Source: Desulfohalobiaceae bacterium (lineage in GTDB: Bacteria; Desulfobacterota; Desulfovibrionia; Desulfovibrionales; Desulfothermaceae). Taken from it: DNA of 64,000 nt. Every line of letters begins with the position of its first letter. The first letter of the stretch is position 1. The stretch is from positions 62,001 to 126,000 of the forward strand of contig JALWFY010000073.1 of the NCBI GenBank assembly GCA_027013815.1, given 5' to 3'. Both the position numbers and the translations under genes were made by a program. Below are positions 27,386 through 37,413 of this stretch, one piece after another. The notes beneath the pieces were generated by a model. It saw nothing but the letters and a program-made list of their open reading frames with translations, did no database searches and was not told the DNA's origin.

Positions 27386-27856
27386 CTAACCTGCATTTGA
27401 TGTGTTCTGGATAGATTTGGAAACTGCATCTAAAATACCATTTACAAATTTCTTTGACCTTTGATCGCCAAATTCCTTACTGAGTTCCACTGCCTCGTCA
27501 ATGGCCACCTTTATTGGCACATCTATCCTATACATCATCTCAAAAATCCCAAGTCTCAAGATAGTAACTTCGATCTTTCCTATCCTGCTAAGGCGCCAGT
27601 TTTTAGAATACCTCTCTATGATCTCGTCTAACTTGTCCCTGTTTTCTATTACCCCTTGAATAAGTTCCCTGGCAAATTCTTTTGCCTTTTTCTTTCCCTC
27701 ACTTTTATCTAAATCTGGAAAAAAATGCTCAACCACAGCAAAGAGTTTTTCAGTATCCTGGACATCTAAAAAATTACTGCTATATAAAATTTGGAAGGCC
27801 ACTTCCCTCCCTATTCGTCTTAGCCCCTTTTTCTTCTTACCTTTTTTGTCTGTCAT
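27386..27856 (-). CDS. nusB: Transcription antitermination factor NusB
   Basis: 156 residues, all-helical RNA-binding protein. [14 protein letters not shown] near the N-terminus, then the conserved [22 protein letters not shown] and the C-terminal [29 protein letters not shown]. NusB works with NusE (S10) on boxA in rRNA transcription. It follows ribH by 13 bp, the common ribH-nusB order. The Lys-rich N-terminal tail is slightly long. Confidence 0.95.
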   Translation of the reverse strand: MTDKKGKKKKGLRRIGREVAFQILYSSNFLDVQDTEKLFAVVEHFFPDLDKSEGKKKAKEFARELIQGVIENRDKLDEIIERYSKNWRLSRIGKIEVTILRLGIFEMMYRIDVPIKVAIDEAVELSKEFGDQRSKKFVNGILDAVSKSIQNTSNAG

Positions 27857-27869
27857 TTATACCAACAAC

Positions 27870-28340
27870 CTACAATTGTCTAAGTACCTGTACTGTCTCC
27901 AATGCTGCCTGAGCTGCCTCCACTCCCTTATTCCCTGCCTTACTACCAGCCCTTTCAATGGCCTGTTCAATGGTATCTGTGGTAAGTACCCCAAAGGCCA
28001 CAGGGACTTCTGTATCTAGGCTAACCTGGGCTATACCCTTTGCAACCTCTGCTGCCACATAGTCAAAATGAGGGGTCGCGCCCCTTATCACTGCTCCAAG
28101 ACATATAACAGCGTCAAACTCCTTTGACCTTGCGATCCGTTTTGCAACCACAGGCATCTCAAATGCCCCTGGTACCTTTACCAGGGTAATATCCTTCTCT
28201 TGAACTTCATGTCTAAGCAAATAATCAATAGCCCCGCTAATTAATCTACTTACAATAAAATCATTAAACCTGCTAGCGATTAGAGCGAATTTGAGCCCTT
28301 TACCTGTTAACTTTCCTTCAACGATCCTTATATTATCCAT
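27870..28340 (-). CDS. ribH: 6,7-dimethyl-8-ribityllumazine synthase
   Basis: 156 residues. [12 protein letters not shown], the VPGAFEMPV loop, [23 protein letters not shown] with the catalytic His, and [11 protein letters not shown] are all conserved. It makes the riboflavin precursor lumazine, condensing the RibBA and RibD products. It is in the ribD-ribE-ribBA-ribH set, 147 bp downstream of ribBA with an AT-rich gap carrying short GGATTAT direct repeats. Confidence 0.96.
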   Translation of the reverse strand: MDNIRIVEGKLTGKGLKFALIASRFNDFIVSRLISGAIDYLLRHEVQEKDITLVKVPGAFEMPVVAKRIARSKEFDAVICLGAVIRGATPHFDYVAAEVAKGIAQVSLDTEVPVAFGVLTTDTIEQAIERAGSKAGNKGVEAAQAALETVQVLRQL

Positions 28341-28487
28341 AAGATAAAATACCCCTATACTTTGGTTATAATTTTGGATTATGGATTATGGATTTTGAAT
28401 TAAAAATGAATATTAATCCCATATCCAAGAATTTCCCCCTTCTCAAACATATATATCATCGACCAAGGGATCTTTTTTAGTTAGGAC

Positions 28488-29717
28488 CTATAGATCATCT
28501 AAAAGATGCCCCATCTTTTCCTTCTTTGTCTTCAAGTACTTGAGATTACAATCACATACTGGTCCAATAATTGGCACCCTTTCCACAACCTCTAGGCCAT
28601 GTCCCTCCAACCCTACTATCTTTTTGGGATTATTAGTCAAAAGTCTCATTTTTTCTACACCAAGGTCCACAAGGATCTGGGCCCCAATACCGTAGTCCCT
28701 AAGATCGGGTTTGAACCCCAGGATTATATTGGCCTCAACTGTGTCTTTGCCCTGGTCTTGAAGTTGGTAGGCCTTTATCTTATTCCCAAGCCCAATACCC
28801 CTGCCTTCCTGTCTCATATATAATATAATACCCTTTCCTTCTTGTTCTATCATCTGCATGGCCTTATGTAACTGAGGCCCACAATCGCATCTAAGACTGC
28901 CAAACACATCCCCAGTAAGACATTGGCTATGGACCCTAACTAAAACAGGCTCTCCCTTTTTTATTTCCCCTTTTACCAAGGCAAGGTGCACATAATCATC
29001 AATGTCGCTTTCATAGGCAATCGCCTTAAATTCCCCAAATTTTGTTGGGAGTTGTGCCTCACCAATCCTCCTAACAAGGGAATCAAACTTTGACCTATAT
29101 CTGATCAAATCTTCAATAGTAGCTATCTTTATGTTGTGTTTCTTCGCAAATTCTATGAGGTCAGGCATCCTGGCCATATTACCATCATCTCTCATTATCT
29201 CACATATAACTGCAGCAGGCTTTAGTCCAGCAAGACGACACAAGTCCACACTCCCCTCTGTTTGACCTGCCCTAACTAAGACCCCGCCCCTCCTTGCTCT
29301 CAATGGGAAGACATGACCTGGGGTAGATATATCTTCTGGGGTCACGTCATCTCTAACAGCAGTTAATATAGTAGTGGCCCTGTCATACGCAGATATGCCA
29401 GTTGTAACCCCCCTTGCTGCCTCAATAGAAACAGTAAATGCAGTGCCAAACCTGGATTCATTCCTCCTAGGCTGTAGATCTAGCTTTAATTTATCCACCA
29501 TATTAGGGGCCATGGCAAGACAGATGAGTCCCCGACCATATTGGGCCATAAAATTTATGGCCTGAGGGGTCACTTTTTCTGCAGCAATAGTCAAATCTCC
29601 CTCATTTTCCCGGTCTTCATCGTCTACAAGGATAATCATTCTCCCCTTTCTTATCTCATTTATTGCCTCTTCAGTTGAGCAGATAACTGATGTATCCTCT
29701 GATAAATTTTTACTCAT
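28488..29717 (-). CDS. ribBA: Bifunctional DHBP synthase / GTP cyclohydrolase II
   Basis: 409 residues. The N-terminal RibB domain (1-210) has [26 protein letters not shown] and HTEG-like [16 protein letters not shown]; the family usually reads GHTE, so this Gln for His is a visible variant. The C-terminal RibA domain (215-409) has the three zinc Cys in [15 protein letters not shown] and [19 protein letters not shown]. It starts both branches of riboflavin synthesis. Both halves appear functional. Confidence 0.95.
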   Translation of the reverse strand: MSKNLSEDTSVICSTEEAINEIRKGRMIILVDDEDRENEGDLTIAAEKVTPQAINFMAQYGRGLICLAMAPNMVDKLKLDLQPRRNESRFGTAFTVSIEAARGVTTGISAYDRATTILTAVRDDVTPEDISTPGHVFPLRARRGGVLVRAGQTEGSVDLCRLAGLKPAAVICEIMRDDGNMARMPDLIEFAKKHNIKIATIEDLIRYRSKFDSLVRRIGEAQLPTKFGEFKAIAYESDIDDYVHLALVKGEIKKGEPVLVRVHSQCLTGDVFGSLRCDCGPQLHKAMQMIEQEGKGIILYMRQEGRGIGLGNKIKAYQLQDQGKDTVEANIILGFKPDLRDYGIGAQILVDLGVEKMRLLTNNPKKIVGLEGHGLEVVERVPIIGPVCDCNLKYLKTKKEKMGHLLDDL

Positions 29718-29836
29718 TTTTCTTACCTTTTTTTATTTATAATTTTAAATTTTTCATCATAAAGTTTCCCTACAATCTAATATTTGAATAACATGCCTTT
29801 TGCAAAGACCTAATGAAAATATCTTGAAAATGCAAA

Positions 29837-30487
29837 TCAAAATCCATGTTCTCTTAAAAAATCCATTGTCACGCCCTGTTTATTATCTCTGTGCTCATTC
29901 CATGGTCTCACTATCTTTTCCACATATTTTCCAATAAGATCAAACTCTGTATTTACCAATGTTCCCACCTTCCAAGTGGAAGTAGTAGTATTTTTTTGGG
30001 TCTCTGGTATGATATTTACCTCAAAAAATTCCATCCCACACTTATTTACAGTGAGGCTTATTCCATCTAAGGCTATTGACCCTTTTTCTATAACATATTT
30101 TGAATAGTCCGAGGGATATTTAAACCTGTATATCAAGGATTTTCCTGAAAAGGAGATATTAGTAACACAAGATAGACAATCAATATGTCCAGACAATATA
30201 TGTCCCCCTAAACGGTCTTGGAGCCTCAATGCCCTCTCAAGGTTTACAGTACAAGATGTAGTCAATGTCTTTAAATTTGTCCTCTCTAGAGACTCTTTGG
30301 ATATGTAAACTGAAAATATATCATTTTCAAAGGATTCAACTGTTAGGCATGCACCATTTACTGCAATACTCTCCCCAATTATAATCTCTTTAAATACAGG
30401 ATTTGGCAATACCCATATCCTAATATCCTTTCCTAAATTGTGAATTTTTATTACCCTGCCTATACTTTGAATAATACCTGTAAACAC
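29837..30487 (-). CDS. ribE: Riboflavin synthase alpha subunit
   Basis: 216 residues made of two lumazine-binding beta-barrels, beginning MFTGIIQSIGRV. The first has GESIAVNGACLTVESF and GHILSGHIDC, the second KGSIALDGISLTVNK with NIIPETQKNTT. It converts two lumazines to riboflavin. It is 16 bp after ribD. The symbol ribE follows Bacillus usage; ribC in E. coli. Confidence 0.95.
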   Translation of the reverse strand: MFTGIIQSIGRVIKIHNLGKDIRIWVLPNPVFKEIIIGESIAVNGACLTVESFENDIFSVYISKESLERTNLKTLTTSCTVNLERALRLQDRLGGHILSGHIDCLSCVTNISFSGKSLIYRFKYPSDYSKYVIEKGSIALDGISLTVNKCGMEFFEVNIIPETQKNTTTSTWKVGTLVNTEFDLIGKYVEKIVRPWNEHRDNKQGVTMDFLREHGF

Positions 30488-30503
30488 TTGATAAACATCC
30501 CCT

Positions 30504-31628
30504 TTATGTTTGTCTTTTTTGCAAGAGGTTAATTAATATATCCGAGTCTATCTGTTTAACATTCATTATTTCAAATTTAAATGAGTCCTTGATCTTAGGT
30601 GTCACACCCCCTGAAAAAGAAGATTTTGCATACTCATCTCCTAAGATAATTGGAGCAATAAATAAAAATAACTCATTTACTAATCCATATCTGACCAGGG
30701 TATTTGCCAAAATAGAACCACCTTCACAAAGCACGTAATATACCCTTTTTTCTCTAAATAACCTCTTAAATAAAGGAACTAGATCTAGCCTACCGTTTTG
30801 ACCATATCCTGTCCAAACTTCTATGCCTTTAGTTCTTAAAAAATTTATTTTTTCTTCATCCCTATTTTTTGTCCAAAACATGGTCTGATTCGCACGACTC
30901 TTTATCAAATAATATTCTGATGTTTTAGGTAATCTAGATGTAACTACTATTGCAAGGGGCTGTCTGTCTCCGTATCCTTTTAGTCTTACTGTAAGTTTTG
31001 GGTCGTCTTTATAAAAGGTATTCCCCCCAATCAATACAGCACCTACCTTGGACCTCAATTCATGGACAAATCTTCGGGATCTATCACAGCTTATCCACTT
31101 AGAATCCCCTTCCCTTGTGGCTATCTTTCCATCCAGGCTTTGGGCCAATTTTAGATAAATATAGGGCCTTTCCTCTCTTGTCCACGTCAAAAAATCTTGA
31201 ATCAAGTTCTCGCATTGCCTTTGTTTCACCCCTACTATAACTTCTACTCCATGGGATCTTAAAAAATCGATCCCCCCACCCTTTACCCTTGGGTTTGGGT
31301 CCTTTGTACCAACAATAACTCTTTTTATCTTATGTTTTAATATGGCATGTGTACACGGTGGGGTCTTTCCATAATGATTACATGGCTCCAGCGTTACCCA
31401 CAAGGTCGCACCTTCTATATCATTGCCCCTGTCTAGGGCATCTTTGATTGCATCTACCTCAGCATGATCTCCACCATATTGTCTATGCCACCCCTGGCCC
31501 AGTATATGCTCACCTTTGGTGATTACTGCCCCAACACAGGGATTTGGAGCAACACTCCCTCTACCCCTAGTTGCCAATTCAATGGCCAGTTCCATAAAAC
31601 TTGGATTTATTAAATCATTTTGAGACAT
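30504..31628 (-). CDS. ribD: Bifunctional pyrimidine deaminase/reductase
   Basis: 374 residues. Deaminase domain (1-150): HAEVDAI and EPCNHYGKTPPCTHAIL zinc motifs, with SVAPNPCVGAVI. Reductase domain (150-374): YIYLKLAQSLDGKIAT, SKWISCDRSRRFVHELRS and a C-terminal ILGDEYAKSSFSG. It performs the second and third steps of riboflavin synthesis. No FMN riboswitch is visible upstream; the gene follows the dCMP deaminase by 59 bp in the same direction. Confidence 0.95.
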   Translation of the reverse strand: MSQNDLINPSFMELAIELATRGRGSVAPNPCVGAVITKGEHILGQGWHRQYGGDHAEVDAIKDALDRGNDIEGATLWVTLEPCNHYGKTPPCTHAILKHKIKRVIVGTKDPNPRVKGGGIDFLRSHGVEVIVGVKQRQCENLIQDFLTWTREERPYIYLKLAQSLDGKIATREGDSKWISCDRSRRFVHELRSKVGAVLIGGNTFYKDDPKLTVRLKGYGDRQPLAIVVTSRLPKTSEYYLIKSRANQTMFWTKNRDEEKINFLRTKGIEVWTGYGQNGRLDLVPLFKRLFREKRVYYVLCEGGSILANTLVRYGLVNELFLFIAPIILGDEYAKSSFSGGVTPKIKDSFKFEIMNVKQIDSDILINLLQKRQT

Positions 31629-31687
31629 ACACGGTTTTTCCTGAAGTTCTAAAGGAAGTTTTTGGAAAATTGAAATGATGTCGCCAA

Positions 31688-32143
31688 CTAAGATATCTCT
31701 AACTTAATGATACTAACACCAGCTTCCGCTAACATATCTTGTGATAGTTCATCTGGATATCCTTCTAAGATATATATATTCTTTACCTGACAGTTAATAA
31801 GCATCTTTGTACAAATAAGACATGGCAAATGGGTACAATATATGTCTGCCCCTTTTAAGGAAACTCCATGCAATGCAGCTTGAATGATTACATTTTGTTC
31901 TGCATGGAGCCCTCTGCAAAGTTCATGTCTCTCACCAGAAGGGACATTTAATTTTTCCCTTAAACAACCTACTTCCTTACAATGTTTGATCCCTGATGGT
32001 GCACCATTATAGCCAGTGGCCAATATCCTCTTATCCTTTACTGCAATGGCACCAACCTTTCTCCTTAGGCATGTGGAACGCTCACTCACCATTATGGCAA
32101 TCCTTGCAAAATATTCATGCCATTCCATCCTATTATCTGCCAT
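31688..32143 (-). CDS. dCMP/cytidine deaminase family protein (ComEB-like)
   Basis: 151 residues of the zinc-deaminase fold: [13 protein letters not shown] and [15 protein letters not shown], with the extra zinc-site features CKEVGC and [12 protein letters not shown] typical of dCMP deaminases. It would feed dUMP for thymidylate synthesis. The position between fabF and ribD is the same in Desulfovibrio. Active-site Glu and three zinc ligands are present. Confidence 0.85.
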   Translation of the reverse strand: MADNRMEWHEYFARIAIMVSERSTCLRRKVGAIAVKDKRILATGYNGAPSGIKHCKEVGCLREKLNVPSGERHELCRGLHAEQNVIIQAALHGVSLKGADIYCTHLPCLICTKMLINCQVKNIYILEGYPDELSQDMLAEAGVSIIKLEIS

Positions 32144-32155
32144 GTCTAGAACCCA

Positions 32156-33400
32156 TTATTCTTCAAATCTTTTAAACAAGATACAGGCATTTGTGCCGCC
32201 AAAACCAAAGGAATTGCACAATGCATAATTCAAGCGTTTTTTCCTTGTTCCATCATTCACATAGTCTAGGTCACACTCTGGATCTGGATTTTCCAAATTA
32301 ATAGTCCCAGGTATCTTTTCGTGATAAATACTGAGCACACTAAACACGCTCTCAACCCCCCCTGCAGCACCAAGCATATGGCCAATCATGGACTTATTTG
32401 CAGTTATAGGAATATCATATGCATGCTTCCCAAAGACCTTTTTTATAGCCCTAGTTTCACATAGATCATTTAAAGGGGTAGATGTACCATGGGCATTGAT
32501 GTGGTCCACATAATGGGGGGGGATCTCGGCCTCTCTAATAGCAGCCATCATAGCATTTGCCATCCCTTCACCACTTTCTTCAGGGGCTGTAATGTGATGG
32601 GCATCAGCAGAAGCTCCAAATCCAACGACCTCTGCATAAATTTTAGCACCTCTTTCCTTGGCGTGCTCCAGTTCCTCTAACAGTAAAAGACCACACCCTT
32701 CAGACATCACAAATCCATCCCTATCTCGATCAAAGGGCCTTGAGGCCTTTTCTGGTTCCTCATTTCTAGTAGAAAGGGCCCTCATGGCATTAAAGCCAGA
32801 AAGAGCCATAGGAGTGATAGTGGACTCCACGCCCCCACATATCATTGCCTTGACCCTACCTAACTTTATATCAGAATATGCATATCCAATACTATGACAC
32901 CCTGATGCACATGCAGAAGTAGTGACCATATTAGGACCTTTTGCCTTTGTAAATATGGCTATCTGTCCTGCAGCAATATTAGAAATGAGCTTTGGGATGT
33001 AAAAAGGAGATACCCTATTTGGACCTTTTTTTAACAATTTTTCATGAAACTCCTCTATAGTTTCAATACCACCAAGGCCACACCCAAGTACAATCCCCAC
33101 TTGATTGCAAGTCTCTCCCTTTATATGAAGATTGGCATCCTCTAACAACATCTTGGCAGTAGCAACCGCATATCGATTAAACCTATCCATTCTTTTTATC
33201 TGTTTCTTTGGAATAAACTTTTCTGGTTCAAACCCTTTGACCTCACCAGCTATCTTAGTGTCATATAGGGAACAATCAAAACGGGTAATTTTCGCTATTC
33301 CAGACTCTCCATTTAAGAGCCTTTTCCAAGAGACCTCTACGTCATTACCCAGAGGTGTAATTGCCCCAACTCCTGTAACTACCACCCGTTTATAATTCAT
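32156..33400 (-). CDS. fabF: 3-oxoacyl-ACP synthase II
   Basis: 414 residues from the ATG at 33400, chosen because an AGGGG Shine-Dalgarno lies about 9 nt upstream and the family begins at this point (MNYKRVVVTGVGAITPLG). Catalytic Cys in VTTSACASGCHSIG, His in NAHGTSTPLND and His in NKSMIGHMLGAAGG are intact. It extends acyl-ACP chains. A 19-bp inverted repeat fills the gap from acpP, its 3' arm ending at the Shine-Dalgarno. Confidence 0.95.
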   Translation of the reverse strand: MNYKRVVVTGVGAITPLGNDVEVSWKRLLNGESGIAKITRFDCSLYDTKIAGEVKGFEPEKFIPKKQIKRMDRFNRYAVATAKMLLEDANLHIKGETCNQVGIVLGCGLGGIETIEEFHEKLLKKGPNRVSPFYIPKLISNIAAGQIAIFTKAKGPNMVTTSACASGCHSIGYAYSDIKLGRVKAMICGGVESTITPMALSGFNAMRALSTRNEEPEKASRPFDRDRDGFVMSEGCGLLLLEELEHAKERGAKIYAEVVGFGASADAHHITAPEESGEGMANAMMAAIREAEIPPHYVDHINAHGTSTPLNDLCETRAIKKVFGKHAYDIPITANKSMIGHMLGAAGGVESVFSVLSIYHEKIPGTINLENPDPECDLDYVNDGTRKKRLNYALCNSFGFGGTNACILFKRFEE

Positions 33401-33412
33401 AATACTACCCCT

Positions 33413-33490
33413 AAATAACATTTAAGCACCCAGGCACATATCCACACCATCCACCAAACCTTGTATAGCCAGGGTGCTTAAATGTTATTT
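33413..33490. repeat. 19-bp perfect inverted repeat spanning the acpP-fabF gap
   Basis: Arms AAATAACATTTAAGCACCC (33413-33431) and its exact complement at 33472-33490, separated by 40 nt; after one mismatch three more base pairs form (GGC/GCC). It begins 1 bp after the acpP stop and ends beside the fabF Shine-Dalgarno. No T-run follows, so it is not a standard terminator; an mRNA-stability or attenuating element is likely. Confidence 0.8.
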
Positions 33491-33491
33491 C

Positions 33492-33728
33492 TTATTTCTT
33501 TAAATTGGCTTCAATATAATTTATGACATCTTGCACTGTCCTCAATTTCTGTGCTTCTTCATCATCTATTTCCATACCAAATTCGTCTTCCATGGCCATA
33601 ATCAATTCTGTTAAGTCCAGGGAGTCTGCTCCCAAATCATCCACAAAGGATGCCTCAGGCACCACCTGTTCTGGATCTACGTCTAACTGTTCCGCTACAA
33701 TCTTTTTTATCTTTTCTAAAACAGACAT
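33492..33728 (-). CDS. acpP: Acyl carrier protein
   Basis: 78 residues, acidic, with the phosphopantetheine Ser in [20 protein letters not shown]. Starts with a strong Shine-Dalgarno (AGGAGGAAAT) and ends at the foot of a long inverted repeat. It carries growing acyl chains for FabF, FabG and FabH encoded around it. DSLDLTEL is slightly unlike the usual DSLDTVEL. Confidence 0.97.
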   Translation of the reverse strand: MSVLEKIKKIVAEQLDVDPEQVVPEASFVDDLGADSLDLTELIMAMEDEFGMEIDDEEAQKLRTVQDVINYIEANLKK

Positions 33729-33748
33729 ATTTCCTCCTATTTGAGTTT

Positions 33749-34504
33749 TTAAAGATAAAGTCCCCCATTCACCGAAATAACCTGTCCTGTAATATAGCTA
33801 GCTTCTTCTGAAGCCAGCCATGCCACGGTAGATGCCACATCCTCAGGGGTCCCAAATCTATTTAAAGGGATTTTGGAAAGATATACCTTCTTGGTATCTT
33901 CATCTAACTCCTTTGTCATCTCAGTAGTAATAAATCCAGGGGCAACGGCATTTACAAGTATATTCCTTGGAGCCAATTCCAAGGCTATGGCCTTGGTAAG
34001 TCCAATAATTCCTGCCTTTGATGCACAATAATTGGACTGACCAGGATTACCTGAAAGACCTACCACTGAACTGATGTTTATTATCCTTCCCTGTCTCTGT
34101 CTCACCATAATCTTTGATGCCTCTTGTATACAAAAGAAGGTACCTGTTAAATTTACATCTATCACCTTTCTCCAGTCACCTTCCCTCATCCTCAAAACAA
34201 GTCCATCACTGGTAATCCCAGCATTATTTACCAAGACGTGCAAAAAGACCTTTCCTCTTACATGATCTTTAAAAAAAGATGTAACCTGATCTCTATTAGA
34301 CACATCTACCATAAATGCCTTTGCATCGCCCCCATGGGATAGGATCTCATCACATACCCCTTGAGCAAGTTCTTTCTTTGACACATAGGTAAGATATACA
34401 GTATAGCCATCTTTTGCCAACTTCAAGGAAATGGCCTTTCCAATCCCCCTAGAACCCCCAGTAACTATGGCAACTCGTGGTAAATTTTTATCTTCTCTTC
34501 TCAT
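33749..34504 (-). CDS. fabG: 3-oxoacyl-ACP reductase
   Basis: 251 residues, short-chain dehydrogenase. Cofactor loop [16 protein letters not shown] motif [13 protein letters not shown], catalytic Ser in NISSVVG and the Y-x3-K pair in SNYCASKAG are present. It reduces 3-oxoacyl-ACP with NADPH. Starts 20 bp before acpP. The N-terminal seven charged residues before RVAIVTGG make the start slightly uncertain. Confidence 0.95.
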   Translation of the reverse strand: MRREDKNLPRVAIVTGGSRGIGKAISLKLAKDGYTVYLTYVSKKELAQGVCDEILSHGGDAKAFMVDVSNRDQVTSFFKDHVRGKVFLHVLVNNAGITSDGLVLRMREGDWRKVIDVNLTGTFFCIQEASKIMVRQRQGRIINISSVVGLSGNPGQSNYCASKAGIIGLTKAIALELAPRNILVNAVAPGFITTEMTKELDEDTKKVYLSKIPLNRFGTPEDVASTVAWLASEEASYITGQVISVNGGLYL

Positions 34505-34549
34505 AATATCAATATCTTTATTCTATTTGATAAATTTAAATTAGACCCT

Positions 34550-35554
34550 TTAAAACTCCAAAATTACACTGGCCAGAGTTAAACCAGCGCCAAAGGTAGA
34601 CAAAAGTACAAGGTCTCCACTTTTAATATTCCCCAAATTATATGCCTCACTCAGTGCAATGGCAACTGATGCAGCAGAGGTATTTCCATACTTATGTACA
34701 TTCACATACACCCTTTCCAAGGGAAAATCGAGCTTCCTCGCCAATGCCTCAATAATTCTGTAATTCGCCTGATGCGGGATAAAAAGGGATATATCATCTG
34801 GAAGTAGTCCATTTTTTTTCAAAATCTCCCAATTCATGTCTGCCATACCACGAACTGCGTGCTTAAAGACCTCCCTACCGTTCATATGAATAAAATATTT
34901 CTCTGTTACCCTTTGCCCCACCTTAAAAGGCTCTAAAGATCCACCTTCTAATCCCACCTGCAGGAGGTGACCCAATTCACCATTTGTCTTGACTAGTATA
35001 TCAATAATCTTAGGGCCATTATCCAACTCACCACTTACAATCATCGCCCCAGCACCATCACCAAACAACACACATGTATTACGATCATTGAAATTCATCC
35101 TAGAACTACATACCTCACTGCCAACTACCAGTATATTTGCATGGGGATTAACCTTAACTAATCCCCTAGCCAATTCTAGTCCATATGTGAATCCTGAACA
35201 TCCAGCTGCAATATCTATGGCCATTTGACAATCAGTTGCCCCTAATTTTGCCTGGAGTATACACGCAGTAGCAGGGGCACATACATCAGGAGTAAATGTA
35301 CCCAAAATAATATGCGTTATGTCTAATGGATCTAAGTGCGCTTGTTCTAATGCTTTCATAGAGGCAACATACGCCAAATCTGAGCAGGATTGACCTTTTT
35401 TTACTATCCTGCGCTCTTTTATACCAGTCCTGGTCACGATCCATTCATCTGAGGTGTCCACCATCTGTTCCAAAGCTGAATTAGTCAGTACTTCCTCAGG
35501 CACATAATAACCCAACCCACGAATGTAACTATTACTTCTCAGATTCCTTGCCAT
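34550..35554 (-). CDS. fabH: 3-oxoacyl-ACP synthase III
   Basis: 334 residues. Catalytic Cys in DIAAGCSGFTYGL, His in FIPHQANYRI and Asn in HKYGNTSAASV are intact. It starts fatty acid synthesis from acetyl-CoA and malonyl-ACP. Overlaps the end of plsX by 23 bp, so translation is coupled. N-terminal RSNSYIRGLGYYVPEEVL is normal. Confidence 0.96.
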   Translation of the reverse strand: MARNLRSNSYIRGLGYYVPEEVLTNSALEQMVDTSDEWIVTRTGIKERRIVKKGQSCSDLAYVASMKALEQAHLDPLDITHIILGTFTPDVCAPATACILQAKLGATDCQMAIDIAAGCSGFTYGLELARGLVKVNPHANILVVGSEVCSSRMNFNDRNTCVLFGDGAGAMIVSGELDNGPKIIDILVKTNGELGHLLQVGLEGGSLEPFKVGQRVTEKYFIHMNGREVFKHAVRGMADMNWEILKKNGLLPDDISLFIPHQANYRIIEALARKLDFPLERVYVNVHKYGNTSAASVAIALSEAYNLGNIKSGDLVLLSTFGAGLTLASVILEF

Positions 35555-36653
35555 CTTTTTCTTCCACAGACTCTATTTCTTCTTTATTCTGGACTTTAGA
35601 GGTTGTAGACAAAATATTTCTCAGTCTATAAAATCTAGTGATCTCTGGGTGAAGTTCTATTTGTTCTTTTATCTTGCCTACAATCCCTTGTTTTACAAAT
35701 AATGCCCCCATCTTTATGGCCTGACAAATGGATTTTGGAGAAGAGCTACCATGGCAGACTATTACAGTTCCCTTAAGCCCTAATAAAGGTGCACCTCCAT
35801 ATTCTTCATAATCAAATCTCTTTACAAGCCTCTTAAATGCTGGCCTTGCCAGGAAGCCCCCAAGTCTAGTAAGCAGCCCTTTATTGATCTCTTTTTTTAA
35901 TACCTTGGAAAATGACTTGCCAAGCCCTTCACAAAGCTTAAGGGCAATATTTCCAACAAATCCATCACAAACTGCGATATCTATCCCATTTGTAAATAGG
36001 TCTCGTCCTTCTACATTTCCAATGAAATTCAGAGAAGTTTTCTTTAAGAGATTATATGTCTCTGTAACCTGGACATTACCCTTGCCCTGTTCTTCCCCAA
36101 TATTTAACAGACCCACTGCAGGATTGTCTATTTTTAGGATATTTTTTGCAAATATATCAGCCATAATTGCAAATTGCACAAGGTGTCTAGGTTTAGAATC
36201 AATGTTCGCACCAACGTCAACCAATATAAGGGCACGCTCTTCCCTAGGGATTATTGAAGCAAGCCCAGGTCTGTCAACCCCTTTTATCCTACCTAGGGCA
36301 AACATACTACATGCTAGACTCACCCCTGTATGTCCAGCGCTCACCACCCCTTGGGCCAAACCTTCTTTCACTAGATTACACGCCACTTGTATGGACGTAT
36401 TTTTCTTTCTTCTCAAAATATATGAAGGCTTGTCGTGCATTTCAGCCACTTCTTCTGCATGTACTAACTCAATATCTAGATCCTGATACACATGCTTGTC
36501 TAGTTCTTGCCTTATCTCATAATCCTTGCCCACTAATTTTAAAGAGATACCCTCTTCCCGAGCAGCCTTCAATGCACCAGGTATTGTCACTGGGGGGCCG
36601 AAATCTCCCCCCATGACATCAATTGCAAGACAGATATTTTTATTTGTCTTCAT
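35532..36653 (-). CDS. plsX: Phosphate acyltransferase PlsX
   Basis: 373 residues. Family motifs: AIDVMGGDFGP at the N-terminus, GVVSAGHTGVSL, ALILVDVGANIDSKP, VCDGFVGNIALKLCEG and YEEYGGAPLLGL. It makes acyl-phosphate for PlsY in phospholipid synthesis. The start overlaps the rpmF end by 14 bp. The C-terminal 25 residues are a charged tail encoded in the overlap with fabH. Confidence 0.96.
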   Translation of the reverse strand: MKTNKNICLAIDVMGGDFGPPVTIPGALKAAREEGISLKLVGKDYEIRQELDKHVYQDLDIELVHAEEVAEMHDKPSYILRRKKNTSIQVACNLVKEGLAQGVVSAGHTGVSLACSMFALGRIKGVDRPGLASIIPREERALILVDVGANIDSKPRHLVQFAIMADIFAKNILKIDNPAVGLLNIGEEQGKGNVQVTETYNLLKKTSLNFIGNVEGRDLFTNGIDIAVCDGFVGNIALKLCEGLGKSFSKVLKKEINKGLLTRLGGFLARPAFKRLVKRFDYEEYGGAPLLGLKGTVIVCHGSSSPKSICQAIKMGALFVKQGIVGKIKEQIELHPEITRFYRLRNILSTTSKVQNKEEIESVEEKDGKESEK

Positions 36654-36822
36654 CTTGTGTTAAATAATTCCTCCCAGCATATTTCCCACATGAGGGACAG
36701 ATCCTGTGGGGAAGGGTGGGATTCCCACATTCACATTCAATCACATTGGGGATAGACACCTTATGATGAGAACGCCTCATCCCTTTTTTTGATTTTGATG
36801 TACGCTTTTTTGGTACTGCCAT
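36640..36822 (-). CDS. rpmF: 50S ribosomal protein L32
   Basis: 60 residues. Begins MAVPKKRTSKSKKGMRRSHH, typical of L32, with a four-Cys zinc ribbon (ECGN...CPSCGKYAG). The order yceD-rpmF-plsX-fab is the classical one, coupling ribosome and lipid synthesis. A good Shine-Dalgarno (AGAGG) lies upstream. Confidence 0.97.
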   Translation of the reverse strand: MAVPKKRTSKSKKGMRRSHHKVSIPNVIECECGNPTLPHRICPSCGKYAGRNYLTQDEDK

Positions 36823-36835
36823 AATCCTTACCTCT

Positions 36836-37351
36836 TTAATATATTTTTATTTTTCTAAAAATCTCCAACCTAGGATCTCCTGCACTCTTCCTACAACCAC
36901 ACCTACCTTTATTTAAATTGGCACCGCAAGCAGGACATAGCCCCTTGCAATCTTCTGAACACAAGACCTTAGTAGGTATATTCAAGACCATTTGTTCCCA
37001 CAAGAGACCAGCTAAGTCCAAATACAATTCTCCATCCTTTTCAAGGATAAAAGAAATATCTAAGCTGTCTTGTTTTTTTGGCTCTTCAATTATTTTAAAA
37101 AAACTATCAATAGAAACATAGGCATCCTCTAAGCAACGGTCACAGGGGATTGTCAATGCACCGCGAATATATCCTTTTAATATACAACAATCCCCTTCTA
37201 CTTGAATATTTAACCTTGATTCACAGGGAACAGAAATTTTATATGGTAGTTTAAATTCCAAAATAGGTCCTGTCCATACTGACTGATCATTGACAAGGAC
37301 ATCTAACCCTTTGGATGGAACATCCTTAAGCCTTATAAAAAAATCTTTCAT
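36836..37351 (-). CDS. yceD: YceD/DUF177 family protein
   Basis: 171 residues from the ATG at 37351, preceded by GAGGG at a proper distance; the GTG at 37363 is an alternative. DUF177 motifs: ILKGYIRGALTIPCDRCLEDAY and the C-terminal Cys cluster CSEDCKGLCPACGANLNKGRCGC (quoted in part: CKGLCPACGANL). YceD-type proteins are linked to 23S rRNA accumulation in bacteria and plants. First gene of the rpmF-plsX-fab operon. Confidence 0.88.
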   Translation of the reverse strand: MKDFFIRLKDVPSKGLDVLVNDQSVWTGPILEFKLPYKISVPCESRLNIQVEGDCCILKGYIRGALTIPCDRCLEDAYVSIDSFFKIIEEPKKQDSLDISFILEKDGELYLDLAGLLWEQMVLNIPTKVLCSEDCKGLCPACGANLNKGRCGCRKSAGDPRLEIFRKIKIY

Positions 37352-37375
37352 GTTATCCCTCACTGAAAGTGGATT

Positions 37376-37405
37376 AATGTATCCCCCACCTCATACCTTT
37401 GTCAA
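37376..37405 (-). promoter_or_regulatory. Predicted sigma-70 promoter of the yceD-rpmF-plsX-fab operon
   Basis: On the minus strand a perfect -35 TTGACA (37405-37400) is followed after 18 bp by TACATT (37381-37376, 4 of 6 to consensus), 25 nt before the yceD ATG. The 29-bp direct repeat ends 9 bp further upstream of the -35, so the accessory island begins right behind this promoter. Confidence 0.5.
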
Positions 37406-37413
37406 GTTTATAA

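Noticed and set aside
28373-28402. Short tandem GGATTAT repeats between ribBA and ribH
   Set aside because: Only two to three units in AT-rich DNA; no structure or function suggested.
28341-31760. Possible FMN riboswitch in the riboflavin gene region
   Set aside because: None of the gaps before ribD, ribE, ribBA or ribH shows the AGGGTGAAATTCCCGAC-type core or the conserved helix layout.
35884-36486. Plus-strand frame of 200 codons opposite plsX
   Set aside because: Antisense shadow of a conserved gene, with no start signal or recognisable domain.
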